Shown: one piece after another, positions 33,101 through 39,031 of the stretch
How positions within the stretch are numbered: position 1 is the stretch's first letter
Layout of the letters: each line of letters starts with the position of its first letter
Assembly: GCF_014656215.1 (NCBI RefSeq)
Contig: NZ_BNBZ01000004.1
Location: 310,001 to 374,000 of the forward strand
Source of the DNA: Streptomyces zaomyceticus
GTDB lineage: Bacteria; Actinomycetota; Actinomycetes; Streptomycetales; Streptomycetaceae
Reading direction: 5' to 3'
Length of the DNA: 64,000 nt
Notes under the pieces: model-generated
What the model was told of the DNA's origin: nothing
What the model saw: the letters and a program-made list of their open reading frames with translations, nothing else
Database searches by the model: none
Made by a program: the position numbers and the translations under genes

Positions 33101-33946
33101 GAGCATGGTCGCGACGCCGCTCACCGGGGCCTCGGGGCTCTGCGTGGGGTCGGGGCTCTGGGTGGGGTCGGCGGTACCTGCCGAGTCCCACATCTGGGCC
33201 GGCGGCGCCCGGAAGACCCGGTTGCCGTCCGCGTCCACCGCGGCGAGGTTGCCGGCCTGCCCCTTGACGATCTTCAGGCCTTCGGCCTTCAGGGAGTAGT
33301 CGATCTGCTGGAGCTTCGGATTGGCCGCGGCCTCGGGCGTCTTCACGACCAGGAGGTGGCGGAAGCCTTCGCTCGAAGCGATCACCCGAAGGTCGACGCC
33401 CTCCATGACCTCCCGGTAGATCGCGTTCGAGCCGTCGAGCTCGGGCACGGGGAGCCGCTCCGGCCAGCTGAGGGCGAGCGACCGGCCTTCCTTCTCGATC
33501 CTGACCAGCGGATCACCGGTCCCGCCGCCGGAGAACTCCATCGCCACGGCCGCCGCCTTCGGCGCGATCGATCCGTCGGCGCGCCGTTCCAGGGTCGCGT
33601 CGGGGGTCTGCCACCCGCCGCCGGGCTTGGCCGCGCGGACGGGAACGGCGGACTCCTCCAGCGTGAAGCTGTAGCCGTCCGGGTTCGCGTAGACGGTCGT
33701 GTGCTCGGTCCGGTCACCGGCCACCTCGACCCGGACGCCCGACTCCTTGGCGTCCGCCAGGGCCTGCTGCGCCTCCGTCGGTTGCGCCGCGTCCGCCGCC
33801 GTCGGCACGGCGGCCGACGCCACCGACGCGCCACTGCCCAGTGCCGGTACGGCCGACAGGACCATGACCGCGGCGACGCCCGCCATGACGTGGCGTCTTC
33901 CCTTGCCGGGCGCAGCGCCTGCGGCCCGTCTCCCTCTCACACTCAT
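30161..33946 (-). CDS. Secreted LamG-domain protein paired with the RHS toxin
   Basis: A 1261-aa exported protein starting at ATG 33946 just after GGGGTGGGG; GTG 33952 is an alternative. Residues 1-45 form a signal peptide (VMAGVAAVMVLSAVPALG). Residues 50-330 are an N-terminal domain common to RHS-associated surface proteins. About 345-540 is DNRLRE-like (FPLYIDPTVTWGG, YVQRLYFEFSPEKLKGKQ). Ig-like segments follow, then two LamG/concanavalin-like domains near 797-1007 (YTVAAWVRLD, GAWTHLAGSYDPETKEIRFY) and 1052-1261 (SFTVTTQVELDEDK). It precedes the RHS gene on the same strand, a frequent pairing in Streptomyces. A role in surface attachment or as an export partner is inferred. It carries no recognised catalytic domain. 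Confidence 0.82.
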   Translation of the reverse strand: MSVRGRRAAGAAPGKGRRHVMAGVAAVMVLSAVPALGSGASVASAAVPTAADAAQPTEAQQALADAKESGVRVEVAGDRTEHTTVYANPDGYSFTLEESAVPVRAAKPGGGWQTPDATLERRADGSIAPKAAAVAMEFSGGGTGDPLVRIEKEGRSLALSWPERLPVPELDGSNAIYREVMEGVDLRVIASSEGFRHLLVVKTPEAAANPKLQQIDYSLKAEGLKIVKGQAGNLAAVDADGNRVFRAPPAQMWDSAGTADPTQSPDPTQSPEAPVSGVATMLGSESEPSSPPEPASGDASGDDAGEPSAGDTVTAMDVEVTSDALTVVPDADMLRGTEAEHFPLYIDPTVTWGGAERTLLRSDGYESYGWGNGDQDRGQGVGKCGEWNGYYCGPGYVQRLYFEFSPEKLKGKQVLDATFRVTEPWAFQCDPRWVDLVRTNNISSSTSWSTRPKEIDWMVDRHISAGRGSLCDPDSPTAPIEFHDNPEEPNENLTPTVKAFAAGSISRLTLQLRAQDETDATAWKRFRNDAVLAVDFVGLPDKPTGVGLKTGTGTVCNRSEADPAVVSDPYPTLNAVAQTKAGGEQEAQLRIYFDLDHKNADGTWSDTPAGNGSVAPSTTYIGDGKLAALKWSALSDGKLYRYQAWTHSFYNGGSSYLAGGTSGFCYFKVDSSAPKAPQVLLRAPYSECLADDDPNADPDAPCKDSGGPGVRANFLFAPAAVDDNVTNFQYRLSQTSTWTSTCQPGVPCLFTASYRPMKSGEYTIYVRAVDSLGRPGAQSTLAFKVARGEDPVARWHFDEASGVAVDTAFGGGGIRQDATLAGGAVRDGRGRLGLVTHDAQGAPLATPVNDKGLLLNGTGAYAATSTPVLNTGLPYTVAAWVRLDAKTQDGAVLAQDGTKSSPFLLWYAKEWDRWAFGVKEDDASTVTHANVTSQTAPLVGAWTHLAGSYDPETKEIRFYVNGKLQGAKTVSGSWSATGPFNIGRNLWAGTRTAPFKGSIDEVSAWQRALIDEEVTVQAKALISQGYAGAELVANWSADTASGTTVPDTTSGYGGPLTLSGGATLQDGHIVLDGVDGAATAAGPLLDDTASFTVTTQVELDEDKLATKDVSPENPYVGQVLGQRTEDGSAWGFWFEMVGKDTVYDGDFNPVDVVVVGKWHFGRLNADGTFSSVVSTEEAKLNGLVRLTGVHDAQSGTISLYLGHNENGETLFTAKLGSGDFAVGKGFTSGEWKHYLPARIAEVRVWAGAMAGSDQISTTVGD

Positions 33947-34022
33947 CCCCACCCCAAAGCAACTCGATCAAGTCATTCGAAACATGACGGACATTCCATG
34001 CCCGCGCGTCGTCGCGCGGCCC

Positions 34023-34039
34023 GTGACGCGGAGCGTCAC
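34023..34039 (-). terminator. Terminator-like hairpin after the FG-GAP gene
   Basis: GTGACGC at 34023-34029 pairs with GCGTCAC at 34033-34039, loop GGA, nine bases after the gene's stop in its direction of transcription. Confidence 0.45.
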
Positions 34040-34047
34040 CGCACGGG

Positions 34048-34986
34048 TCACCAGTCGGCGGTGCCGATCTGCTTCCGCGCCTCCAGGCCCGCCGTCCTGC
34101 CGGGGTAGAGGAACAACTTGTCGCTGGCCGTCTCCACGCCCACCAGGTCACCGTCGGCGCTTCCGACGAAGTCCCCGCCGGCCAGGTCGCGCATGCTGTT
34201 CCAGCCGCCGCTGCCGATCTCGGCCCGGACACCGAGACCGGTGCCGGCGCCCTTGTACCACCAGAGCTTGGACGTCGAGGTCTCCGCCGCGACGACATCG
34301 CTCCTGCCGTCGTCACCGAGGTCGACGGAGACCAGGTCGTGCATGCCGTTCCAGCCGCCGCTGCCGATCTCCACCCGGGTGCTGCCGCCGCCGATCGCAC
34401 CGGCGCCGTTCCCTGGGTAGAGCCAGAGCTTTCCGGTGGAGTCCTCGACCGCGACGACGTCGGCCTTGCCGTCTCCGGTGAACTCACCGGCCACCAGGTC
34501 GTGCATGCCGTTCCAGGCGCCGGTGCCGATCTCGACCCGGGCCGTCAGCCCCTTGCCGACGCTCGGGTAGAGCCAGAGCTTTCCGGTCGCCTGCTCCACG
34601 GCGATCAGGTCCGACTTCGTGTCGCCGTTGAAGTCACCGCCCGCCAGGTCGTGCATGGCGTTCCAGCCGCCGGTGCCGATCTCCACCCGGCCGGCGCCCG
34701 CGTACATCCACAGCTTGCCGGTGGACCGTTCCACGGCCACCACGTCGTCGGCCCTGTCACCGTCGATGTCGGACACCACGATCTCGGCCATGCCCACGGT
34801 CGCCGCACTCGCGGCGGCCATCATGGCGTCGGGGCTCCCGGCGCCGGGCGCCGACACCGGCCGGGCCGCGCCTCCGGAGTCCACGCCGAGAGGCGTCGCC
34901 GTGTAGACGGCCGCCGCCGCGCCGCCGGCCAGGGCCGCCAGCAAAGCCCTCACGCCCAGTCGGCCGAATCCATATTTTCGAGTCAC
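34048..34986 (-). CDS. Secreted FG-GAP/VCBS repeat protein
   Basis: A 312-aa protein. GTG 34986 is preferred because GGGG lies upstream at a good distance and the signal-like sequence begins directly (TRKYGFGRLGVRALLAALAG); ATG 34998 and longer starts lack a ribosome site. After the hydrophobic segment there are five repeats of roughly 50 residues, for example GDFNGDTKSDLIAVEQATGK followed by LWLYPSVGKG and VEIGTGAWNGMHDL. The Asp-x-Asn/Gly-Asp-Gly pattern (DIDGDRADD, FNGDTKSD, FTGDGKAD) is the calcium-binding loop of FG-GAP/integrin-like beta-propeller blades. It is probably extracellular. Position beside the LamG/RHS pair suggests a surface or binding role, but nothing shows it directly. 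Confidence 0.8.
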   Translation of the reverse strand: MTRKYGFGRLGVRALLAALAGGAAAAVYTATPLGVDSGGAARPVSAPGAGSPDAMMAAASAATVGMAEIVVSDIDGDRADDVVAVERSTGKLWMYAGAGRVEIGTGGWNAMHDLAGGDFNGDTKSDLIAVEQATGKLWLYPSVGKGLTARVEIGTGAWNGMHDLVAGEFTGDGKADVVAVEDSTGKLWLYPGNGAGAIGGGSTRVEIGSGGWNGMHDLVSVDLGDDGRSDVVAAETSTSKLWWYKGAGTGLGVRAEIGSGGWNSMRDLAGGDFVGSADGDLVGVETASDKLFLYPGRTAGLEARKQIGTADW

Positions 34987-35167
34987 GCCACACCCCATGT
35001 ATGACAAAGAGAAGTCTTGGACATTCGATATCTCCTGTTCGGGCAGCCGGAGTTCACGGCGGAACTTCGGGTCCGAGGGAAATCGGAGCGCCCCGGATAC
35101 CCGCCGGCGGATCCGGGACGCCATTTCGCGCGCGGAGGCGGGAGGCCGCCGCGAGAGAGCGCGGGGG

Positions 35168-35344
35168 CTACTGCCAGGTCATGTTGTCGGTGCCCGCGGC
35201 AGGGGTCGGGTCCGCGAGCGGGGCCGCGGCGACGGCCGCGCCGGCTTCGGCCGGAGCGGCGGTGAGGGCGGTGGTGCCGACGACGGCGAAAGCGACGGCG
35301 GCGAAAGCGACGGCGACGGTCTCGGCGATACGGGTGCGCAGCAT
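35168..35344 (-). CDS. 58-aa secreted peptide
   Basis: A short ORF from ATG 35344 with AAGGA eight bases upstream. The peptide starts MLRTRIAETVAVAFAAVAFA, continues VVGTTALTAAPAEAGAAVAA and ends DPTPAAGTDNMTWQ. The N-terminus is a clear signal peptide with an A-x-A cleavage region, leaving roughly 25 residues outside the cell, with a polar tail. I do not recognise a family. It lies in the island between the FG-GAP gene and a pair formed by a 107-aa hypothetical protein and a TrmB/LuxR-type regulator, so a signalling role is possible but unproven. Start, ribosome site and signal peptide together make coding likely despite the size. Confidence 0.65.
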   Translation of the reverse strand: MLRTRIAETVAVAFAAVAFAVVGTTALTAAPAEAGAAVAAAPLADPTPAAGTDNMTWQ

Positions 35345-35447
35345 GGCGGGGTCCTTGTCCCTGAGTGAGCGGTACGTCTCCGGATCGCATCCCGCGGTGA
35401 TGCCACATCCAGTGTGCCGACCGGCCCTTCCCGGCGACGGCCCCAGT

Positions 35448-35474
35448 CTTCTCCCAGCTCAGACCCAGGAGAAG
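35448..35474. promoter_or_regulatory. Inverted repeat upstream of the secreted peptide
   Basis: CTTCTCC at 35448-35454 and GGAGAAG at 35468-35474 are perfect inverted arms with centres 20 bases apart, about 105 bases upstream of the peptide start. The spacing suits a dimeric regulator such as the LuxR-type protein at 36004. Speculative. Confidence 0.3.
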
Positions 35475-35508
35475 GGCGTTCCTGTGGACGGAACGGGCCA
35501 TGGACGGA

Positions 35509-35832
35509 TCAGTCCAACCGGTCCGAACCGTCGTCGGCGAAGGCGTCGTAGACGGGGGCGAGAAGAGGCACGTATCCCTCGACGAGGGCCCACCCGGCCA
35601 GCTCGGGCCGCCCGTCCAGCATGCGTCGGCAGACGCTCAGCGCCGCCTCCTCCGCCTCTCCCAGCCGGTCGGCCAGTACGTAGACGCCCAGGACGACGCG
35701 GGTGTGCGCGGGGGTGTGGACGGTGACGTGCTCGACGTGGCCGGAGAGGTCCGCGTCACCCACCCAGGATCCGATCCCACCGGGAACCGGAAAGCCCGCG
35801 GGCCGCCGCATACGGACGTGAACCAGATACAT
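35509..35832 (-). CDS. Conserved hypothetical protein, 107 aa
   Basis: Starts MYLVHVRMRRPAGFPVPGG at ATG 35832. GAGGAG directly precedes the ATG with little spacing, but family-like sequence begins here, so I keep this start rather than the longer one at 35991. The middle is HVEHVTVHTPAHTRVVLGVY and VLADRLGEAEEAALSVCRRM; the end is GWALVEGYVPLLAPVYDAF. No signal peptide or membrane segment is seen. I believe it is a common uncharacterised streptomycete family often found near regulators, but cannot name a function. It is divergent from the regulator at 36004, with a 171-base shared promoter region. Confidence 0.7.
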   Translation of the reverse strand: MYLVHVRMRRPAGFPVPGGIGSWVGDADLSGHVEHVTVHTPAHTRVVLGVYVLADRLGEAEEAALSVCRRMLDGRPELAGWALVEGYVPLLAPVYDAFADDGSDRLD

Positions 35833-36003
35833 GCTCCTCAGACTTCCAGGGTCCGGCCACGGCATGCGTACCGCTCTCGGGCCGGTTCGGGACAAGGCCG
35901 GAACCGTCCAGCGCCGCGTGCTCTCCCCACGTGCCTGATTGTCCCGTGCATGCACCTGCCATGATTGCCCGGCCAAAGGTCCTATTGCCAAATTCCGGGG
36001 GGG

Positions 36004-37008
36004 ATGTCAGAGATGCTCGTCGAACTGGGTCTGAACGAGACGGCGGAGGCCGTGTACCGCGTCATGCTGGCCCATCCGCAGCACGGTGTGCACGCCATCG
36101 CGCAGAGCCTGAACCTGGAAGAGGAGCGGGTGCGCCGCGCCTTGGACACGCTGAGCGAGCTGACACTCGTCCGGGCGTCGTACGAATCCCAGGGCGGGCT
36201 GAGAGCCGTGCCGCCCGCCCTGGGCATGGAGGTCCTGATGGCACGCCAGCAGGCCGATCTCGCGGCACGCCAGCAGCGTCTGGAAGCCTCGCGCGAGGCG
36301 GCGGCCCGGCTGATCGCCGACTACGCGGCCCTCACCCCCGCGGCATCGGTACCCGGCGTCGAGCAGCTCATCGGGCTCGACCGGATCCGCGACCGCCTCG
36401 CCACCCTCACCCGCGAGGTGCGGGAGGAACTGCTCGGTCTGAACACCGACGGCGCCCAGACCGTCGAGGCCATGGAGGCGTCCCGCCCCTTGGACCAGGA
36501 ACTCCTCGACCGGGGGGTGCGCATGCGCACCGTCTACCTCGACAGCGTGCGGAACGACGAACCGACGCTCGCCTACGCGGACTGGCTGACCACGCGGGGC
36601 GCCCAGGTGCGCACCGTGCCGATGCTGCCCACCCGGATGATCGTGGTCGACCGCAGGACCGCGGTCATCCCGCTCACGACCCGGGACACGGCGGCCGGAG
36701 CCGTGGTCCTGACGAGCGACGGCCTCGTCACCGCCCTCTGCGCGCTCTTCGAGACCATCTGGGCGGCGGCCCGGCCGCTCGGCAGCGGATCCGTGCCCGA
36801 CGAGCACGGACTCACCGCCCAGCAGGGCGCGACGCTCCGACTGCTCGCCTCGGGCCACACGGACGAGGCCATAGCCAAGCGTCTGGGAGTCTCGTCCCGC
36901 ACGGCCCGGCGCATCGCCACCGACCTCATGGACCGGCTCGGCGCCCGGAGCCGCTTCGAGGCGGGTGTCCGCGCGGTCCAGCAGGGCTGGCTCGCGCGGA
37001 GGGCCTGA
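36004..37008 (+). CDS. TrmB-like / LuxR-type helix-turn-helix regulator
   Basis: A 334-aa regulator starting at ATG 36004 behind a run of G. The N-terminal 70 residues form a TrmB-like winged helix (MLVELGLNETAEAVYRVMLA, then HAIAQSLNLEEERVRRALDT). A central region of PLD-like sensor type follows (GLDRIRDRLATLTREVREEL, GVRMRTVYLDSVRNDE). The C-terminal 65 residues are a LuxR/GerE helix-turn-helix: LLASGHTDEAIAKRLGVSSR with TARRIATDLMDRLGARSRFE. Such two-HTH regulators are numerous in Streptomyces and mostly uncharacterised. Within the island it is the only recognised regulator, so control of the neighbouring secreted genes is plausible. Confidence 0.85.
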   Translation: MSEMLVELGLNETAEAVYRVMLAHPQHGVHAIAQSLNLEEERVRRALDTLSELTLVRASYESQGGLRAVPPALGMEVLMARQQADLAARQQRLEASREAAARLIADYAALTPAASVPGVEQLIGLDRIRDRLATLTREVREELLGLNTDGAQTVEAMEASRPLDQELLDRGVRMRTVYLDSVRNDEPTLAYADWLTTRGAQVRTVPMLPTRMIVVDRRTAVIPLTTRDTAAGAVVLTSDGLVTALCALFETIWAAARPLGSGSVPDEHGLTAQQGATLRLLASGHTDEAIAKRLGVSSRTARRIATDLMDRLGARSRFEAGVRAVQQGWLARRA

Positions 37009-37041
37009 GGCCCGCGGCCTTCCCTCGGCCACGCCCTCGCC

Positions 37042-37791
37042 TCAGCCGCGCGCGTACGAGCCCAGGCCGACCAGGCAGTAGACGTACTCGCTGATGGTGG
37101 TGCCGTTCATGGTGTAGCGGTCGGAGAAGGCGTACTGGGTCTTGGGGTTGGCGTTGCACTTGTTCATGTCGGAGGTGAAGGGGAAGGTCTGGATGACCTT
37201 GTAGTGGGCGTCCGAGGCCGAGCAGGAGACCTCCTCGACGCCGCTGACGGACTGGGCGGTCTCCGAGTCCGGGAGGGTGCCGTTGAGGCAGGTGCCCTTC
37301 TCGTAGGGGTCGGGCTCCTCCTCGGTGGGGGTGGCGGCGGGATCGCTGGGGAGGCCGAGGTCGAGGCTGGGGAAGGGCGAGACCGAGAAGGTCGGGATGG
37401 TCGGGCGGGAGTCGCTCGGCTCGTCCTTGTCGTTGCTGTTGAAGAGGTACGAGCCGCCGATGATCGCGCCGATGACGAGGAGCGGGACGAGGCAGCCAGC
37501 GACGCCGGACCTGCGCTGCCCGAGGGGCTGGGCGCCGCCCGCGACGGTGATGCGGAGGAGGACGGTCCCGCCGGCGAACTGGACCGGGACGAGGTCGCCG
37601 TGGCGGCAGGGCGGGACGTGGAGCTGGGTGGGGCCGCCGCCGGGCAGGTTGGACGGCAGGTTGACCGGGATGACGACGCCGGCGGCCGGCTCGTGACGAC
37701 GATCGCGAACACCGGTCTCATCATCGCCGCGGACAAGACGGACGACGGCCGGGGCGCTGGGGCGCGTGGAGTGGGACCGGGCCTCGTTCAT
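37042..37791 (-). CDS. LppU/SCO3897-family membrane protein
   Basis: About 249 aa from the ATG at 37791; a GTG at 37797 is possible. The conserved N-terminal part contains VVIPVNLPSNLPGGGPTQL, VPPCRHGDLVPVQFAGG and TVLLRITV. One transmembrane helix follows (GCLVPLLVIGAIIGGSYLF), then an acidic linker and an extracytoplasmic domain with four cysteines: KGTCLNGTLP, EEVSCSASDAHYKV, MNKCNANPKT and ISEYVYCLVGLGSY. This is the pattern of the LppU/SCO3897 family, of unknown function. The first 30-odd residues overlap the divergent gene at 37766 and look less conserved, so the true start is uncertain. A decayed paralogue lies at the other end of the island. Confidence 0.75.
   Translation of the reverse strand: MNEARSHSTRPSAPAVVRLVRGDDETGVRDRRHEPAAGVVIPVNLPSNLPGGGPTQLHVPPCRHGDLVPVQFAGGTVLLRITVAGGAQPLGQRRSGVAGCLVPLLVIGAIIGGSYLFNSNDKDEPSDSRPTIPTFSVSPFPSLDLGLPSDPAATPTEEEPDPYEKGTCLNGTLPDSETAQSVSGVEEVSCSASDAHYKVIQTFPFTSDMNKCNANPKTQYAFSDRYTMNGTTISEYVYCLVGLGSYARG
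37541..37677. repeat. 137-bp repeat, right copy (matches 22529-22665)
   Basis: Same orientation as the left copy, about 15 kb away. Recombination between them would remove the whole RHS locus. Confidence 0.75.
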
Positions 37792-38221
37792 GGCCACCCG
37801 GTCCGGCGACGACTATCCGCCCGCGCTGGACGAGGTGTTCGCCCGAGCTCTTGAAGGGGACGGGGAGGCGGTCACCGTGTCGCCGTTCCCCGTCATGAAC
37901 GTCATGCAGGCCTGGGAGGTGTGGTCGATGCTGTCGCTGACGGCCCCCGGTATCGAGCACCGCACCGGCGTCGGGGACGACGGCGGCCCTATGGCCTGGA
38001 TGCTTCACGCCGACGGCTCGTGGGCCCGCGCACACACCTCCCGGGATAAGCGGATCACCACCGTGCACCAGGGCGGCCCGCGCCGCCTGTACGACCTGCT
38101 GGACGGGATCCGTTGGCGGTGGTTGGAGCACGGTGAGCTGCCGGTGTACGGGGCGCGGGTCACCGTCACCCCGGACGGCAGGACCACCCTGTCTCGCGGA
38201 GGGTGGACGGTAACCCTGTGA
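37766..38221 (+). CDS. Hypothetical protein, probably a C-terminal fragment of a larger enzyme
   Basis: A 151-aa frame from GTG 37766 with GGGG upstream; ATG 37790 is an alternative that shares its CATG with the start of the minus-strand gene. The sequence (RSGDDYPPALDEVFARALEG, MQAWEVWSMLSLTAPGIEHR, then HADGSWARAHTSRDK and ELPVYGARVTVTPDGRTTL) is highly GC3-biased and reads as real coding. The end resembles, from memory, the C-terminal region of streptomycete PCMT-type methyltransferases, yet no SAM-binding part is present, and the frame is closed by a TGA at 37694. I infer a 5'-truncated gene, with low certainty about the parent. Confidence 0.55.
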   Translation: MEWDRASFMATRSGDDYPPALDEVFARALEGDGEAVTVSPFPVMNVMQAWEVWSMLSLTAPGIEHRTGVGDDGGPMAWMLHADGSWARAHTSRDKRITTVHQGGPRRLYDLLDGIRWRWLEHGELPVYGARVTVTPDGRTTLSRGGWTVTL

Positions 38222-38277
38222 GCGGGGACGCCGGGGCGGCACACTGGGCCGGGAAACTGCGAGGAGGGAGCAGCAAC

Positions 38278-38607
38278 ATGGACGACGAGCCCCTGGGGGA
38301 GTGGGCGGAACGCCGCGAGCAGCGCCGTCCCGTACGAGGGGAGCGGCGGCACGTCCCGCTCGGAGATCAGGCCGGGCAGGGCGCTCACCGGGCTCCGGAC
38401 GCCCCGCGTGGCCTCCAGGAGTGGGACGGGCACCAGTGGGTCCCGGTTGGTGTAGCCGAAGGCCTCACGGCCGCGGCCCAGGAGGCCGGCGAGCACACGA
38501 CGGCTCAAGCCGGGAGGGTCCCGCTCCCGTCCTTCAGCAAGCTGCCCCCGCGTCCCGAGCCGTGGCGCCCCACGGAACCCTTCTGGAACCCGAGGCCCGG
38601 AGGCTGA
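38278..38607 (+). CDS. DUF6087-family protein
   Basis: A 109-aa protein from ATG 38278, behind AGGAGGGAG. It begins MDDEPLGEWAERREQRRPVR, then GERRHVPLGDQ, APRGLQEWDGHQWVPVGVA, and ends with a Pro-rich tail (RPEPWRPTEPFWNPRPGG). I recognise the start and the EWDG-x-x-W segment as DUF6087, a small streptomycete family without known function. It is soluble and charged. Family members often occur in accessory regions, in keeping with the island. Confidence 0.7.
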   Translation: MDDEPLGEWAERREQRRPVRGERRHVPLGDQAGQGAHRAPDAPRGLQEWDGHQWVPVGVAEGLTAAAQEAGEHTTAQAGRVPLPSFSKLPPRPEPWRPTEPFWNPRPGG

Positions 38608-38890
38608 GCTGCCTGCCGCACGACGTCCACCAGGCCGATCCCGGTCCTGGACGGGCCACTGCCCCGACGGCCAGGTGACTGGGCGCCGGGGTAGTGGCAT
38701 GTCGACCGTCAGGAGCCCTTCCCAGGCAGCTCGCATCCCCGGGAGATACGCGTTCCCTCGGATGTTCCCGTGGGAACACGGAGGTAGGTCATGGGCCCCT
38801 AAGATTGCCCAAGACCGGCTGAACGGGGCTGACTTTCTCCGCTCCGGTGCTGGTCAGGGAAAGACCGCAGGTCAGCGGGGTCGAGGAGCG
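38608..38890. other. Right end of the island, non-coding
   Basis: No supported gene between the DUF6087 stop and attR. It holds the dyad GTTCCCGTGGGAAC at 38764-38777 that overlaps CGTGGGAACACG (38769-38780, direct copy of 20228-20239), and CCGCAGGTCA at 38865-38874 (inverse of 20185-20194). These are candidate arm-type integrase sites. Confidence 0.55.
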
Positions 38891-38914
38891 CCCACTGTGC
38901 GGGGGTTCGGGCCG
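38891..38914. repeat. attR: right core repeat of the island
   Basis: Matches 20142-20165 at 23 of 24 positions. To the left the flank differs from attL; to the right it continues into the chromosomal segment upstream of the acyl-CoA dehydrogenase gene. Confidence 0.85.
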
Positions 38915-38982
38915 CCTTTCGCGGTACAGCCGGCGCGCCGACGGGTCTTCCGCATGTCCCGCTGACGGGTCTCCCGCCTGTC

Positions 38983-39005
38983 CGTACCTCCCGAAATCGG
39001 GTACG
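38983..39005. promoter_or_regulatory. Inverted repeat upstream of the acyl-CoA dehydrogenase gene
   Basis: CGTACC and CCCGA face TCGGG and GTACG in an imperfect dyad (one-base bulge on the left arm), 27 bases before the start codon. It is a possible operator. Confidence 0.4.
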
Positions 39006-39031
39006 ACGGACAGTGAGACCAGGAGGTGTCC

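Larger units (their letters stand above)
20142..38914. mobile_element. Integrated genomic island, about 18.7 kb, with RHS toxin cargo
   Basis: Bounded by the 24-bp core repeats, with a tyrosine integrase gene just inside the left end. Inverted copies of TGACCTGCGG lie 20 bases inside attL (20185-20194) and 17 bases inside attR (38865-38874). Direct copies of CGTGGGAACACG lie further in (20228-20239 and 38769-38780). Cargo comprises the LamG/RHS/lipoprotein locus, an FG-GAP protein, a secreted peptide, a regulator, two LppU-like copies and small hypothetical genes. No replication, transfer or excisionase gene was recognised, and the integrase is frameshifted, so it is probably immobile now or needs help. 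Confidence 0.8.

Noticed and set aside
33989..35026. Shared GGACATTC octamer upstream of the LamG and FG-GAP genes (33989-33996, 35019-35026)
   Set aside because: Eight bases at different distances from the two starts, with no further similarity; too weak to call an operator.
37204..37854. Plus-strand 216-codon open frame
   Set aside because: Antisense to the LppU-like gene, whose cysteine pattern and membrane helix identify the true strand.
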